Source: Grammothele lineata
Lineage: Eukaryota > Basidiomycota > Agaricomycetes > Polyporales > Polyporaceae
Reading direction: 5' to 3'
Length of the DNA: 64,000 nt
Assembly: GCA_002150815.3 (NCBI GenBank)
Contig: NDFF03000388.1
Location: 1-64,000 of the forward strand
Shown here: one piece after another, positions 19,201 through 29,768 of the stretch
Position numbering within the stretch: position 1 is the stretch's first letter
How the letters are laid out: each line of letters starts with the position of its first letter
Translations under genes and position numbers: made by a program
Notes under the pieces: generated by a model
Database searches by the model: none
The model's input: only the letters and a program-made list of their open reading frames with translations
What the model was told of the DNA's origin: nothing

Positions 19201-19608
19201 TCTCTCCCAGAGGGTACTTATCTCGTCAGAGCTTGGTTGTGTAATTCAATATACGGCTTCATCGCTGGAATCCCGGAACATGCTGCGTTTCCATGCATGA
19301 GACAGATGCAGCTACGGATCCCAGCTACTGTCGAACAGTATTGTTACACCCAGGCTGCAGTTGTCGTGATACAGAGTTCCTCCTAGTTGATCACACCGAA
19401 ACGTCCGTCTTGAGATCTGTAGGCGACAGATTGTGGTTGGTCAATTACGACATGCTATGCTCTAATTATCGACGCTCCCGTACCCATGGGTTTCACACAG
19501 GAACGCAAGATTATAGGCTTTATCAAGATGCTAATGGCTATACAATCCCTTCGCCGGTCATTGATCTTCTGAAACGGCATAGTTCAGATCCAACCCCATC
19601 CACAGTAC
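16252..19608. other. 3.4-kb GC-rich stretch without a supported gene
   Basis: Many overlapping open frames exist on both strands, as expected at this GC content, but none has protein-like composition or plausible exon structure. Inverted CCAAT elements recur (GCGATTGGC at about 17362, 17945 and 18298; CCAATGG at about 16709 and 18922), so parts may be promoter or untranslated DNA. A T-arm-like motif near 17315 was examined for a tRNA and rejected. Around 19260-19600 the base composition becomes AT-richer. A non-coding transcript cannot be excluded. Confidence 0.5.
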
Positions 19609-20289
19609 TCAACCCTTGAACTCCTCGAACGCCAACGCCAGCGTCCCCGCAGGCGCACCAGGCAGCTCCCTGAACCCCAACCGCTCATAGAACCGCCGCG
19701 CGCCCTCGTTGCGCGTGTCGATCCCGAGCCACAGCCTTTCTAGCCCCCGCTCCTCGCGCAGGTGCGCGACCGCGCGCGCGATCAGGCGCCGCCCCCACCC
19801 CCCACGCTGGTACGCGGGCAGGATGTCGATGTGCAGGTGCGCGGGCGAGTACGCGACGGCCGCGTCGGGCGCCGCGGGCGGGTCGTACAGGATGCGGATG
19901 AACTTCTTGTCGGCCTCCGTCGCGCCTGTTGAGGGTGCGGGAGGGTTGGCGTAGGGGGCGCGCACGCGCGGGAACCAGTCGGCGCGGGCGTGCGCCTCGA
20001 ACGCGCGGGTGTCGTGCACGCCGAGGATGTAGCCTACAACGTGGGCGGCATCGGAGCCGTCGTTCAGGGTGGCGGCTGCGGGGTCGACGAGGACGAAGCC
20101 GAAGGTGGCGGGGAGGTGCGCGTAGGGGTCGGCGTAGACGAGGCCGATGAGCTCGCCGAAGGCGTGCGAGGGCTCGGCGGATTGGCCCGCGTCGCCGGTG
20201 AGGAGGCAGATGCGGTTGAGTGCGGGCGAATCCGAAGGCTGCACGGCGCGGATGTAGAGCTCGCTGGGGGTGGTGTGGGAGTCGGCCAT
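19609..20289 (-). CDS. GNAT-family N-acetyltransferase, 226 aa
   Basis: This is an intronless frame from ATG (20289) to TGA. The GNAT fold is clear: LYIRAVQPSDSPALNRICLL at the N-terminus (beta1-alpha1), HLHIDILPAYQRGGWGRRLI (about residues 151-170) holding the acetyl-CoA pyrophosphate loop RGGWGR, and ARRFYERLGFRELPG near the C-terminus (motif B). It transfers acetyl from acetyl-CoA to an amine, but the substrate cannot be read from sequence. The HLHIDILP pattern resembles bacterial-type small-molecule acetyltransferases more than the NatA/B/C ribosomal enzymes. A high local GC content and no introns could hint at old horizontal origin, but that is only a possibility. No signal peptide, so it is probably cytosolic. 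Confidence 0.85.
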   Translation of the reverse strand: MADSHTTPSELYIRAVQPSDSPALNRICLLTGDAGQSAEPSHAFGELIGLVYADPYAHLPATFGFVLVDPAAATLNDGSDAAHVVGYILGVHDTRAFEAHARADWFPRVRAPYANPPAPSTGATEADKKFIRILYDPPAAPDAAVAYSPAHLHIDILPAYQRGGWGRRLIARAVAHLREERGLERLWLGIDTRNEGARRFYERLGFRELPGAPAGTLALAFEEFKG

Positions 20290-20794
20290 GTTTCTTACGC
20301 GAGGGTACTGATATTAGGGTGGTTCTCCGTTATGCGGAGATGCATAAGGCGAAGTACGTACAAGCAGCGCAAACTCGCGGGTAGCAGATGCTTCTGGGCT
20401 AGAAAGGATCGCGAGCGAATGGTTGACAAAGTTGAGCTTGAGAAGTTGACTCACTTTGCTGTGTACTTACATCAAGCCTTATCAGATCAAACGGAGGACG
20501 ACCTTACAATGACTTAAGGATGTTGATGTGTCGACAAGGATCCCTGTATCGTCGGTACGTGTGATATCGTATCTGGGACTTGAACAGACAACTAGGGAAC
20601 TTGAAGGCACTGTTTCAAGAACACTCAAGAGAAGTTCCAGTGGTCGAATGCTGCATCAAAAGAGCGGAGGATGGGCCAAGTTGGGATTGGCGCCACAGGT
20701 TCTGGTCTCGGCTGACTCAGCTTGGTGTAAGGGGTGTAAATGCCCCCAGAAATTGCCATTTGGTCCTACTCCAACCGATTAGGTCCCAGGAAGT
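20290..20794. other. Upstream region of the GNAT gene and unassigned DNA
   Basis: The first 100 bases are the probable promoter of the GNAT gene. From about 20540 to 20780 one plus frame reads protein-like (PSWDWRHRFWSRLTQLGVRG) but has no start, no splice context and no recognised family. It may be a remnant of a mobile or duplicated gene lying next to the family-1 fragment. Confidence 0.35.
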
Positions 20795-21075
20795 GGTAAT
20801 AACAAGGCTGAGTATAGCATCGCGATCGGGTTGAATTATGTCGGGGTTCTTAACAAGGTCTACTATGCGAAGTTGAAGGCTCTGTTCTTCTCGAACGAAG
20901 ACGCAAAAGATACCAATCCATCATTGCTATACATACGTTCCATTGTGGCCACGTTTGTTTCTCGATTTAGACGCACGAGTTCGGACTTTCAAGGTTAAGA
21001 TGTCTGTTGTGAAGTCAGTGTTCGGTCCCAGCATCCTCGAGACTAGGGAGCTTCTCCACGCATACCACCAGAGGC
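20795..21075 (+). pseudogene. Decayed fragment of the family-1 gene
   Basis: About 20795-20912 translates to a stretch matching the family-1 core (GNNKAEYSIAIGLNYVGVLN, then YYAKLKALFFSNEDAK), which in the intact copies reads EYGIAIGSNYVGVLN and HYAKLKALFSPNEDAKWYLD. The match stops at the Trp-Tyr that follows. About 60 bases later, 20975-21075 aligns with the 3' flank of the copy at 24354 (TGTTGTGAAG...ATCCTCGAGACT against TGTTGTGAAG...ATCTTCGAGACT). The upstream two thirds of the gene are absent. It is therefore an internal relic that shares a 3' flank with the 24-kb copy, not with the other three. Confidence 0.8.
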
Positions 21076-21394
21076 CGCCGATCGCTCATGGCGTTGAACA
21101 GTCGGCATGTTACCGAAGAGGTACCTTTCCTCCAAGCGGTGCGCAGACGGCAAAGTGATACGAAAGAATCCCCTTGACCACTTGGGAACGAAGCTCGAGA
21201 TTTAATGTGCAAACCATTGAGCAGAGCTCAGAACTGAACACGATCATGAGCACGCCACCTTTTTCCCCGCTACGAGTGGATCACTCTTGAGCCAGTACAA
21301 CGACACTCCGTTGTGCACAAACATTACCAGATGATGGAATAAATAGCGAGACTGATCGTACAGAATCCCTCTGACCCCGCTCGAAAGAGCATAG

Positions 21395-23911
21395 TTATTT
21401 CCGGTAGAACTGCGCGAAGACGTCAGAAACTCGTACATGATATGAGTCCGGAAGACGCTCACGTTGCGACGGAAGTTGAACCACAATGAAAGGCACCCCC
21501 TGTCGAAGCTGCTCCGGAAACCGCTATACAAATAAATGATCAGCGGGACCGCCGGGCTTTCCGTTAGAGGATCTACATACCGTTTGTGTGAAAATTCCCA
21601 CTCGCGGTTGACAATGCGAAACGCGATGTCTTCGTAAGGAGGCCCGGCGCTGAAGTGGAGCAGCACGGTGTCATCGTTTCCAGGCTCCTTGACAATCTTG
21701 TACGTCGGAGCCTTCGATTTGTCGATAAGGTCCGGATAGAAGATGTTGAACTAGGTGCAATGTCGGCATCATCGCTCCACTAAGCTCGTCACGAGATCTT
21801 ACCTTGTAGCCCTGGACGACTTTGGGAGGAGGGTTGTCGGTGCTGTCATTGCCGTCAGCTTCTTCGCACTGAATGCCACTCTAGAAGCGATACTTACTCG
21901 TAGTGCGTTTGATTGTACTTGTTCCACTCGTATCCGGTGTGGACCCTATTGAAGTACTTCGGTTTCCGCGGACGATACTTGTCTTCCCAGTTGTAGGACG
22001 TCGGGCGGGAGATGCTTTCCTCCACGTTGAAGAGTTCTTCCTCTTCGTCCAGGTCTCGTTCCGCCTCTGCACGATACATTGCCTCTGCCAGGTCCGCATT
22101 GCTCGGCGCTTCGACGGGCTGTTCCTCAACGATGGCTTCGACGGTCTTGGGAATGAAGCGAGTGCCGGCAATGGCGCGCCTTTGTTGCATCTTTGTCTAA
22201 AGTCAGCGTGGAACATAGGAAGCTCAAGCATTCTACGTACCAAACTGCGGAGGTCCTCTACAGCCGTGAAGATATCGATCTGACGCTCCTCGGTCGTCAA
22301 TCTCCGGATGTCGATCAAAGGCGGCGTCATGGAACGGTCGTAGGGCTCCTGTTCCTCTGCCTCGTCCTGCGCCACTTGTGCAGGAACAACGCTGCGCGCC
22401 TCGCCACGCTGGGCGGACTTCGCCACGCCGGCGAGCAGCTCCTCCTGCGCTTGCAAAGCCTCGTCTCGCTGCCGCTTGCGGAGCTGCTCCAGACGATTTC
22501 GAACGACAACTTCATGCAGAGTCCGCAATTTCGCCTGCATCACACGTTCAGTACATGTGGCGAATGTGAAATTCAGGACAACTGACCTTCGCTTTCCACA
22601 CAAGCAGCTTTTTCAATAACCCTTCCCAGTACTCCACGTCGATCGGTTCGCCACTAGCGAGCTTGGCTTGGATTTGCTTCTGCAACTGTGCCAGACTCTC
22701 GTACGACTTCCCTCTTAATAACGCGGTGATGTCGGCCTCTACGGCTGCTGCTGCCTCGGCTCCAAGACGCTGCGAAGCCTTGATGCGTTCTAACGCGTCT
22801 TTAGTGATGACCATCATGTTCTACAGCCATATGAGCACAAGCGTAGACACCAGCAACAGCAACCGCTACTCACTGTCCAGAACTCAATGTTCGTGTCTGT
22901 TTGTTCCAAACGCAGGTAACGTTCAATGTCGTCATGCAGTTCTTCCACTTGTTGGGGTGTCAGACTCTGTAGGATGGTTAGCAATGTGCTAAGAGAATAG
23001 AAGGGGAGCGGACATACGTCGACAATGTTGTACGGCTCGTCCAAATCGATCTCCAAACCCTCCTTTGACAACTCGTCGTCCTCTTCACTGGGAGGGTTGA
23101 CATAACGCAAGTTGAGAGCAAGGAAATCGACCGCCTTCGCCCTCTTCTCCTTGATCCTAATCATCGCCCGGTTTCGCTCTTGCTCCAGCTGGAAGTCCTC
23201 CTCCTTCGACAACCAGTCCGCCATCTGTGCCGACTCCGCCAGTCTCGCCATGCGCACCTCCTCTTCCTCCCTCAGCCTTTGCTCCGCCTCACGCTCCGCT
23301 CTACGTCGGTTGAGCCGCTCAAGCTCCTCCTTGGCCTCTTGCCGGCGGAGAGCATCGCGGCGTTGCGCTTCGGCGAGCGAAAGCCCCTGCTTGCGCTCCT
23401 TCTCGTTCTTCTTGTGCCACCGGAACTGCTGGTCTAGGTTCACGTCGTGGAACGGGTTGTCCGTCGCGCTGTACACGGACAGCTCCGCGACGCGCCGGGC
23501 CTCTTCCTCCTCTCGCGCCCGCCGCTTCTCTGCCTTGCGCGCGCGGCGCTCCTCAGATTTGTCCCGCTTGCGTCTGATATATCAGGTTGATCGTCAGCGG
23601 ACTGGAGGAGGGGGAGGATGGATGTGTAGGGGAAGCGAAAAGGGCTGTAAGACATACTTCTTCTTGTCCCGCTCCGAACTCTCGCTCCTGTCCCTCCTCC
23701 TGCGGGACTTGTGGTCTCGATCTCGGCTCTCGCTCCTACGGTGGTCGCGGTCGCGGCGGCGCCTGTCGTAGTCATCCTCGCCGTCGTACTTCCGAGAGTC
23801 CTTTCTCCGGTCTCTGTCGCGAGGAGACGCAGACGTATCCCGGTACCTGGCCCTATCCCTGTCCCTGTCTCGTCTATCCGGAGTTATTGAGCGCGAACGA
23901 TCTCGTCCCAT
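21395..23911 (-). CDS. Cactin, spliceosome-associated protein, 671 aa
   Basis: Ten exons: 23658-23911, 23018-23573, 22874-22966, 22587-22820, 22241-22534, 21898-22196, 21803-21842, 21581-21750, 21463-21523 and 21395-21409. All nine introns (44-84 nt) have GT/AG ends and phases agree. The N-terminus is an Arg/Asp/Ser-rich RS-like region (SRSITPDRRDRDRDR). The central Cactin domain has SKEEDFQLEQERNRAMIRIK. The C-terminal Cactin signature is TSYNWEDKYRPRKPKYFNRV and, after splicing, YEWNKYNQTHYDTDNPPPKV, FNIFYPDLIDKSKAPTY, GPPYEDIAFRIVNREWEFSH and LWFNFRRNFYRK-stop. The last exon is only 15 nt; without its 53-nt intron the frame would run 60 residues past the normal end. Cactin works in the nucleus in late spliceosomal complexes and affects splicing fidelity. 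Exon 21803-21842 is 40 nt. Confidence 0.95.
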
Positions 23912-24353
23912 TGCCAGTAGAGTACAGTATGGGGAGGTTGACCGAGGACGTGGTGGCCGAAGAATAGCAGTGGTGGCGCGCGCTACACGACCGTCGGGAT
24001 CTTGTAGAGTTCACAAGCGCCGATGCATGTCATTCTGGCGCCCTCGGCTTGTTGGTGAGTGCGACGACCACTTCCTGGAATCATTCCTACTCCTCCTCTT
24101 CCTCCTCCATCTTGCCCGGAGTGAGGCTTCAACTCACACAATCGCACCTCTCACCATCTTGGGAATTCCAGTCTTCTAGATCCTTACAGACGGGCATCAA
24201 GCTGAGGTTACTACCGCACAAGATTACTCGTTAGGACCTGCTGGGTTGAAACTGGTGGTCTACGTCGGATCGGACCTCCTCCTCATAATCGCTCACGCCT
24301 GCCTACCTAGCGTCCTTGCTCTATTCGTCTCGTTCTGTCGCTTTCCGTTGACA
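23912..24353. other. Divergent intergenic region, Cactin / family-1 copy 1
   Basis: This stretch separates the minus-strand Cactin gene from the plus-strand family-1 gene and must hold both promoters. The part at about 24270-24300 (CTCCTCATAATCGCTCAC) is shared with the upstream region of the copy at 30244. That shows the duplications included promoter DNA. No gene seen. Confidence 0.6.
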
Positions 24354-25353
24354 ATGAGTCGGCCCGAGCCTCCTCTCCGTATGAATCCGAGTGCCCCATT
24401 TGCGCCTAGCGATGGACAGTACTACACTCCTGAGGTATGCTTTTCCCCCATACTGTTGTGCTCATCCTCTGACTTGGAGCAGGAACGAGCGCGTATAATG
24501 TCGCAACAGCCTCTGGAAGGGCCTAAAATCTCTATCATTTTCGTCCCTCAAGAGTCTCGCACCCTCAAACCACCCGTCCTCTTATATGGCTGGCGACTCA
24601 GTGGCGCAAAGCTCATGAACATCGTCCAAGAGAGGTTTCCTACAGTTGTCACATACTGCAACGGGCCCGACCCTTACGGTCACGATCACACCGGCGATGA
24701 ATTAGCTGCTTATATGGACACATTCTCTCCTGATGCCATAGACCGGGAGTACCCAAGCACTCTCCACACGATTAGAGGAATGTCGCTGCGCCTCGCCCTA
24801 TGCGACTACCTGGGACTGCCTTATAAGTATAAGAAGTACTTCAAGGTTCAGCCCTTCTGCGATAGCAACGATGAGGAGGAGTACGGCATCGCGATCGGGT
24901 CGAATTATGTTGGAGTTCTCAATGAGGCTCACTACGCAAAGTTGAAAGCCCTGTTCTGCCCAAATGAGGACGCGAAGTGGTATTTGGACTGGGAAAAATG
25001 GAAGTGGAGACGGGAGTATCCCTTGGCAACCAAAGGTGAGTATACGAACACATTGACGAGATCCGTATGGTATCTAACGGTGGACACCAGCCGCCGCCAC
25101 GCGGAAGCAGTTGCCTATGTTTACGAAGAAGCACGAAGAGAAGACGACACAGACAAAGTCGGCTTCGAGGGAAGCCGCTACAGATCCAACTTCACCTTCT
25201 GTCTCCCATGCACCGGCGTTGACGACTTGGGGTAAAGTATCCCTTCATGACCTTTCCATGCACGCCGTCTTGTGGCAGCTGTCCATCATCATTGTTACTG
25301 TCCTCCTTTGCTATTGTGTAATGTCTGGTCGTGGACGCTATCCATGTTCGTAA
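24354..25353 (+). CDS. Family-1 unknown protein, copy 1, with extended C-terminus (298 aa)
   Basis: Exons 24354-24434, 24483-25035 and 25091-25353; introns of 48 and 55 nt with GT/AG ends. The body matches the other copies: PPVLLYGWRLSGAKLMNIVQ, GPDPYGHDH, LALCDYLGLPYKYKKYF, EYGIAIGSNYVGVLNEAHYA and WKWRREYPLATK. No known domain, signal peptide or cofactor motif is recognised. The last exon keeps the shared tail (KHEEKTTQTK...SHAPALT), but the stop used by the other three copies (TGA after PALTA) is replaced by sense codons here. The frame therefore continues 39 residues through former 3'-UTR, adding a hydrophobic stretch (LWQLSIIIVTVLLCYCVM) that could be membrane-seeking. If intron 2 is retained, a different tail ending VDDLG results. 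Function unknown. Confidence 0.7.
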
Positions 25354-26189
25354 GACACAAGTCCAAACCTTCATGGTCGGGATGCCCGTTGTGAAGCCAA
25401 TGTCCATTCCCAATATCTTCGAGACTGGAGAGCTCTCCGTGCATCACATCGCGAGTGTAGGCCGAGTGTTGGTAGTGTTGGATGTACTTGGGTTCATTCG
25501 CCAGATGTGCGTACTGCCCAACGTGTCTTTTGATACTCGTTATACCGAAGTATTTCACTACCGGTCACAGATCCAGCTGAGTTTATCGGAGGGCAAAGAA
25601 CTTTGCAGACAAGAAGTTGACACTCCCGCTGACGTTTAGAAACCTCGGATACCTGCTGACTGGTATTCGCCATGCTCTTATAACTTGGTGAGCATTGCAC
25701 TCAAACCCGTTTCTCAGATCTCATCCATCGGCGCTACAGGGAACGAACCCCGAGGCGGAGGAGGGTGATTTCGACCGGGTGATCCTGCGGTTCCAAACCG
25801 AGTAATATTGCTCTACTCTAGTTGTCGTACTAAGTCAGCTACGAACGGCTAGTACTCGCACATGTACGCAACGCCAAGCACCGCCGCCGACGTCGAGCCC
25901 GAGCGGAACGTCATCGAGGACGTGGATGACGATTCCAGGCCAGCGAACACCGCGCACGAGCGAGCGAAGTGTGTCCAAGACCTTTCATTTGTGGTTGTGT
26001 GTTTACCTTCCATTGTCATATCTGCCCTACCATTGTTGTTATTCTCGTGGAACGCTGTTGCTGTACATGTTTCGATATGGGTATATTATACATGTCTTAT
26101 TTCTCTACCCTGCACGCGAAGCGGCACGAGCCGCCCATGGCTAAACACTGTCCTGTCCTATTTGCCCGGATCCCTCGATCACCCTATTT
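25354..26189. other. 3' flank of copy 1 and unresolved coding-like pieces
   Basis: 25354-25450 is the flank shared with the fragment at 20975-21075. On the plus strand 25639-25826 looks like the last two exons of an unrecognised gene: after acceptor GTTTAG, KPRIPADWYSPCSYNL, then a 52-nt GTGAGC...CTACAG intron, then DFDRVILRFQTE and TAA at about 25805. I could not connect these to upstream exons. A further plus frame at about 25862-26000 (VEPERNVIEDVDDDSRPAN) has no clear gene structure. Confidence 0.35.
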
Positions 26190-27776
26190 CTACACCGACC
26201 TCCGACGGACTTCGATGGGTACAGGGTCGGGGAAGAACTCCCGCTTGTGAGTCCACTTGATGAAGTTCTCCCAGTGATCGAAAAAGGGTTCACCGCCCTC
26301 TGTAGTTCGCTTGAGCTTACCAGTGCGAGCCCATTCCTCAATGCCATAGATCATCTGCACCTTTGCCGTATGGCCGTAACAGAGGCGTCGTAGCCACTGC
26401 GTCAGCTTGATTCCGTTCAAGTCCCCCGGATGGTACCCGTCCGAGCGGATGCTGGCATGGTCGAGCTCGCGCTGGAAGACGACGCGGTCGAAGTACAAGA
26501 ATTGACAGCGCTCGTTGACCACACAGAGAGCGGCAGCCCTACGTTGCGTGGGCCTTTCCACAAAGAGAAGCCTTACGGCTTGAACGACTTGCGGAAGCAT
26601 TTCATCGAAAGCGGCGTTGATTGCCGCAGTATATGGCTTTTCCTCCGAGCGGGCAGTGAAGTTTACATGTGACTTGGGAACGATCTTCACCTCGATGATA
26701 CAGGGGACGTATCGAACAGCTTCCGTGTCATCGGGTTTGATAAATGCCATCGAGATTCTGAAGTCAGGGTACCGTGTGCAGTCAACTGCGACCACGACGT
26801 CCGATGGTTTGGTCTCGAATGACTGATTTCCGGCCTCCGGGTCGGAATGTGCTTCGTCGGCGGGGCGGGATATGGCATCGGACACTGGATCCCGTGAAGT
26901 ATCTGGACGAAAGTTTTGTCAAACGTTTTAGTCTAATGCTGTAGGCTAGATGAAACCGACGTACCGTCATTAGATGTTACTTCAGCCTCATACCACCCTC
27001 CAGCATCCAAGTCTCGATCTTGTTGGAGGTCTTCCAACGCGACCCCACCGTTGTTGTCGAGAGGCCCGGCCAAAATGTCTTCTTCGTTTGCAGACCCCTC
27101 GGCCGAGTCCGATCCTACCTGCCCCACGCTTGGTACAGGGTCTTCGGGTCCCGCCTCATGCTCGGCTTCCTGCTTCTTCCAAACGTCCGCGTTCATGTCA
27201 TCGTAGTCGTCATCCTCATCAGGCTCGTTGACAGCATCAGCTTTCAACCCGAGCCTTTTTGCGCTAAACCGGAGGGAGTTAAAAGGAGCTTCGGTATAAC
27301 TAGGGTCATTGATCATCGACCATTCATCTCGAGAAACTTCCCACTGGGCCTTCACGTAGCCTTGTGCGCCGAAGTAAGTAGTACGAACGGATGTTCGGTC
27401 TCTTTCTGTTGGCAATCTCGAAGAGGTGGCTGAATAGAGGCCCGTGAGCCTCGTAAAGATCGTGCTCTTTACCAGTTTCGAGCGCGTGAATAAGGGAACG
27501 CCGGAAGTTGCGTAGAATGTATGCGGGTACATCGGCTGCCATGGTGCGTCCTCGCCAACTGAGGCTAGATGTGCGAGTGGAGGAAGGCGGATTTCGCGGT
27601 ATTGGTAGCTCCTGCCGGGAGATGTGAGCACGAAGTATATGTACTCACACCAACCGACTTCGCCGCTAGGTCTATCATCATCTAAGGACAATGATAAAAT
27701 ATGTGTACGGGAGTAGACCAGTTACTTTCATGGGCAGAAACAATGGCAAGTACTCACGCCCGTGGTTATCTGGCAT
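26190..27776 (-). CDS. Unknown protein with possible PD-(D/E)XK-like core, probably frameshifted
   Basis: The 3' exon (26190-26902) and the exon before it (from 26965) join cleanly across a 62-n intron (GTACGT...CCAG). The C-terminal part has D-F-R-I-S-M-A-F followed about 20 residues later by PCIIEVKIVPKSH. This D...(D/E)xK spacing recalls PD-(D/E)XK nuclease-like folds, a suggestion only. The upstream part has a firmly protein-like start at 27542 (MAADVPAYILRNFRRSLIHA, then GPLFSHLFEIANRKRPNIRS). The following segment (FGAQGYVKAQWEVSRDEW) is in another frame and I find no intron of acceptable length between them at about 27375-27395. Either a one-base shift has broken the gene or an odd splice is used. 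A short leader exon (27758-27776) with a 76-nt intron is possible upstream. An acidic, Gly-rich linker separates the halves. Confidence 0.5.
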
Positions 27777-27914
27777 TGTCGGTGTCAGGGCGGATTGATG
27801 GATATTGAAGTTCGTGAATGTCGATCATTCACGAGCCAGGTCATGCGCTTCCAACCTGTGGAGATCAGGGATTTGGGTAAAACTGGTGTTGGACAGTCGC
27901 ATACGTGCAGATGA

Positions 27915-28079
27915 GAGTGGTACATTGTCCCACCAAGGAAGACGTCTCAATTTGAGATTTGAGATTGATGGGAGCTGCCACAATGACGATGGGCGGGCGC
28001 CAAATCGTAATCGGCTTCAACGTTCTCACAGTCAGATCCGGACCACGTCCCCATAACTCCTCATACCTCTGACTACTTA
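27915..28079 (+). repeat. Displaced upstream flank of family-1 copy 2
   Basis: About 27920-28010 (ACGTCTCAATTTGAGATTTG ... GGGCGGGCGCCAA) aligns with the reverse complement of about 41190-41290, upstream of copy 4. About 28036-28075 (TCAGATCCGGACCACGTCCC...CTCCTCATACC) aligns with 30108-30145, upstream of copy 3. It is the natural upstream DNA of copy 2, now separated from it by the TIR element at 28080-28825. Confidence 0.65.
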
Positions 28080-28825
28080 CAGCCGTTTGCATAATAGATT
28101 GGAGTCTCGTGTTTCGAACGCGATGTTTGCCTGGCGCAAACAAAGCCATAAAAGGTAATGCCGACGTGATCCGTATAGGTCGCATACATCACTCCTCCAC
28201 CGGCAATTCTCCTTACTCCAGCCTTCGCATCGCTCTCAGCTGCAGCAACTCTTTGCGCCCAAGTGTTACGCTTGAGACCGCTTGCTGGTTACAGAGTGTA
28301 CGAGAACTTTATATACGAGAACATGCGCTGCGGGGGATTCCTTAAGACTCTTGAATGTTCTCTCCAAGTCTCGTAACTCGTCGAGTATCTGAGTGAAGTC
28401 AAGAAACTGAGTGGAGTCAAGAAAGGGACTCGGCTGTGCAGTGTACTTGTGAGAGAGGGAGAGAAGTTGGCCCTGCGCTGGCTTTTTGAACTTGCCACGT
28501 ATTATGATGCTTCAAATTCGTTGCAAGCCAGATCAGGCCGTCCAATGAGCACATTTACGCAACTTCGCAGCCTAGTGTATCAACGTCGTGAGTAGCTCGG
28601 TGACCACATTAGTTTCATGAGGCCTAGTGTCTCGCGCAGGCTTCTTTATGCGTAACTTTACCGGCGAGTGCAAGCCACTGCAAGGCGGATCCGGCGCTGG
28701 CAGCGACTAGCGGCCTTGGCGGCTGCTCGGCGGTGTGGAGTCGGCATTCCCTTTTGGGACATTATTTGCGCGGAACAAACATCATGTTGGAAACACGAGA
28801 CTCCAATCTATTATGCAAACGGCTG
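28080..28825. mobile_element. Non-autonomous TIR element (746 bp) with TA target duplication
   Basis: The ends are inverted repeats. 28080 onward reads CAGCCGTTTGCATAATAGAT..., and the reverse complement from 28825 is identical for the first 36 bases and similar for about 90 (both arms reach AATGCCGAC). TA flanks both sides (28078-28079 and 28826-28827). No open frame inside resembles a transposase, so it is a MITE-like element moved in trans, perhaps by a Tc1/mariner-type enzyme given the TA target. It lies 68 bases upstream of the copy 2 ATG. Deleting it and one TA restores a sequence (ACTTATACGACCACTTCTGC) that aligns with the uninterrupted promoter of copy 3. Confidence 0.85.
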
Positions 28826-28893
28826 TATACGACCACTTCTGCTCTACCAGCGCCCTCGCTCCATCGTTTTACGCTCATCTCTCCCTGCCGACA

Positions 28894-29768
28894 ATGAGCC
28901 CGTCCGAGCCTCCCGTCAATATTAAACCGAACGTTCCATTTGCGCCTGCCGATGGACGATACTACACTCCTGAGGTGTGTTTCTCCCTCATCCTGCCGTA
29001 CTCATCCTCCGACCTGCAGCAGGAACGAGCGCGTATAATGTCTCAGCAACCCTTGGCAGGGCCCAAACTCCCCTTTATCTTCGTCCCTCAAAAGTCTAGC
29101 ACCCTTAAACCACCGGTCCTCCTGTACGGTTGGCGACTCGGCGGCGCGAAGCTCATGAAGATCGTCCAGGAGCGCCTTCCCGACGCTGTGGAATATTGCT
29201 TGGGCCCCGACCCTTACGACTATGAGCACGATGAAGATGAATTGGCTAAGTATATGGCCACATTTCCCCGCACCGCATTCGGCCAAGAGTACCCAAACAC
29301 TCTCGATACGATTACCGGATTATCGCTACCACTCGCCCTCTGCGAATACCTGGGACTGCATTATAAGTACGAGAAGTTCTTCGTCGTCCAACGTTTCCGT
29401 GATAGCAACAACAAGGCCGAGTATGGCATCGCGATCGGGTCGAACTATGTTGGAGCCCTCAATGAAGCCCACTACGCGAAGCTGAAGGCTCTGTTCTCCC
29501 CGAACGAAGATGCGAAGTGGTATCTTGACGAGAACCAATGGAAGTGGAGACGAGAGTATCCCTCGGCGACCAAAGGTGAGTACATAGAACACATTGTCGA
29601 GGTTTGTACGGTATCTGAAGGTGGATATCAGCTACCGCCCCGCGGAAGCAGCCGGCGATGCATACGAAGCACGAGGAGAAGGCAACACAGACCGAGTCGG
29701 GTACGGGGGGAGCCATTGCACACTCGACTTTGCCTTCTGCGTCTCATGCACCAGTGTTGGCTGCCTGA
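28894..29768 (+). CDS. Family-1 unknown protein, copy 2 (256 aa)
   Basis: Exons 28894-28974, 29023-29575 and 29632-29768; introns 48 and 56 nt, phases 0 and 1, same positions as the other copies. Landmarks: PFAPADGRYYTPE at the end of exon 1, ERARIMSQQPLAGPKLP at the start of exon 2, PPVLLYGWRLGGAKLMKIVQ, EYGIAIGSNYVGALNEAHYA, NEDAKWYLDENQWKWRREYP, and the Thr/Ser/Ala-rich tail ending SHAPVLAA. This is the most diverged intact copy (for example YCLGPDPYDYEH instead of YCMGPDPYGHDH). Its promoter has been cut by the TIR element just upstream, so expression may be altered. No signal peptide or known domain; role unknown. Confidence 0.75.
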
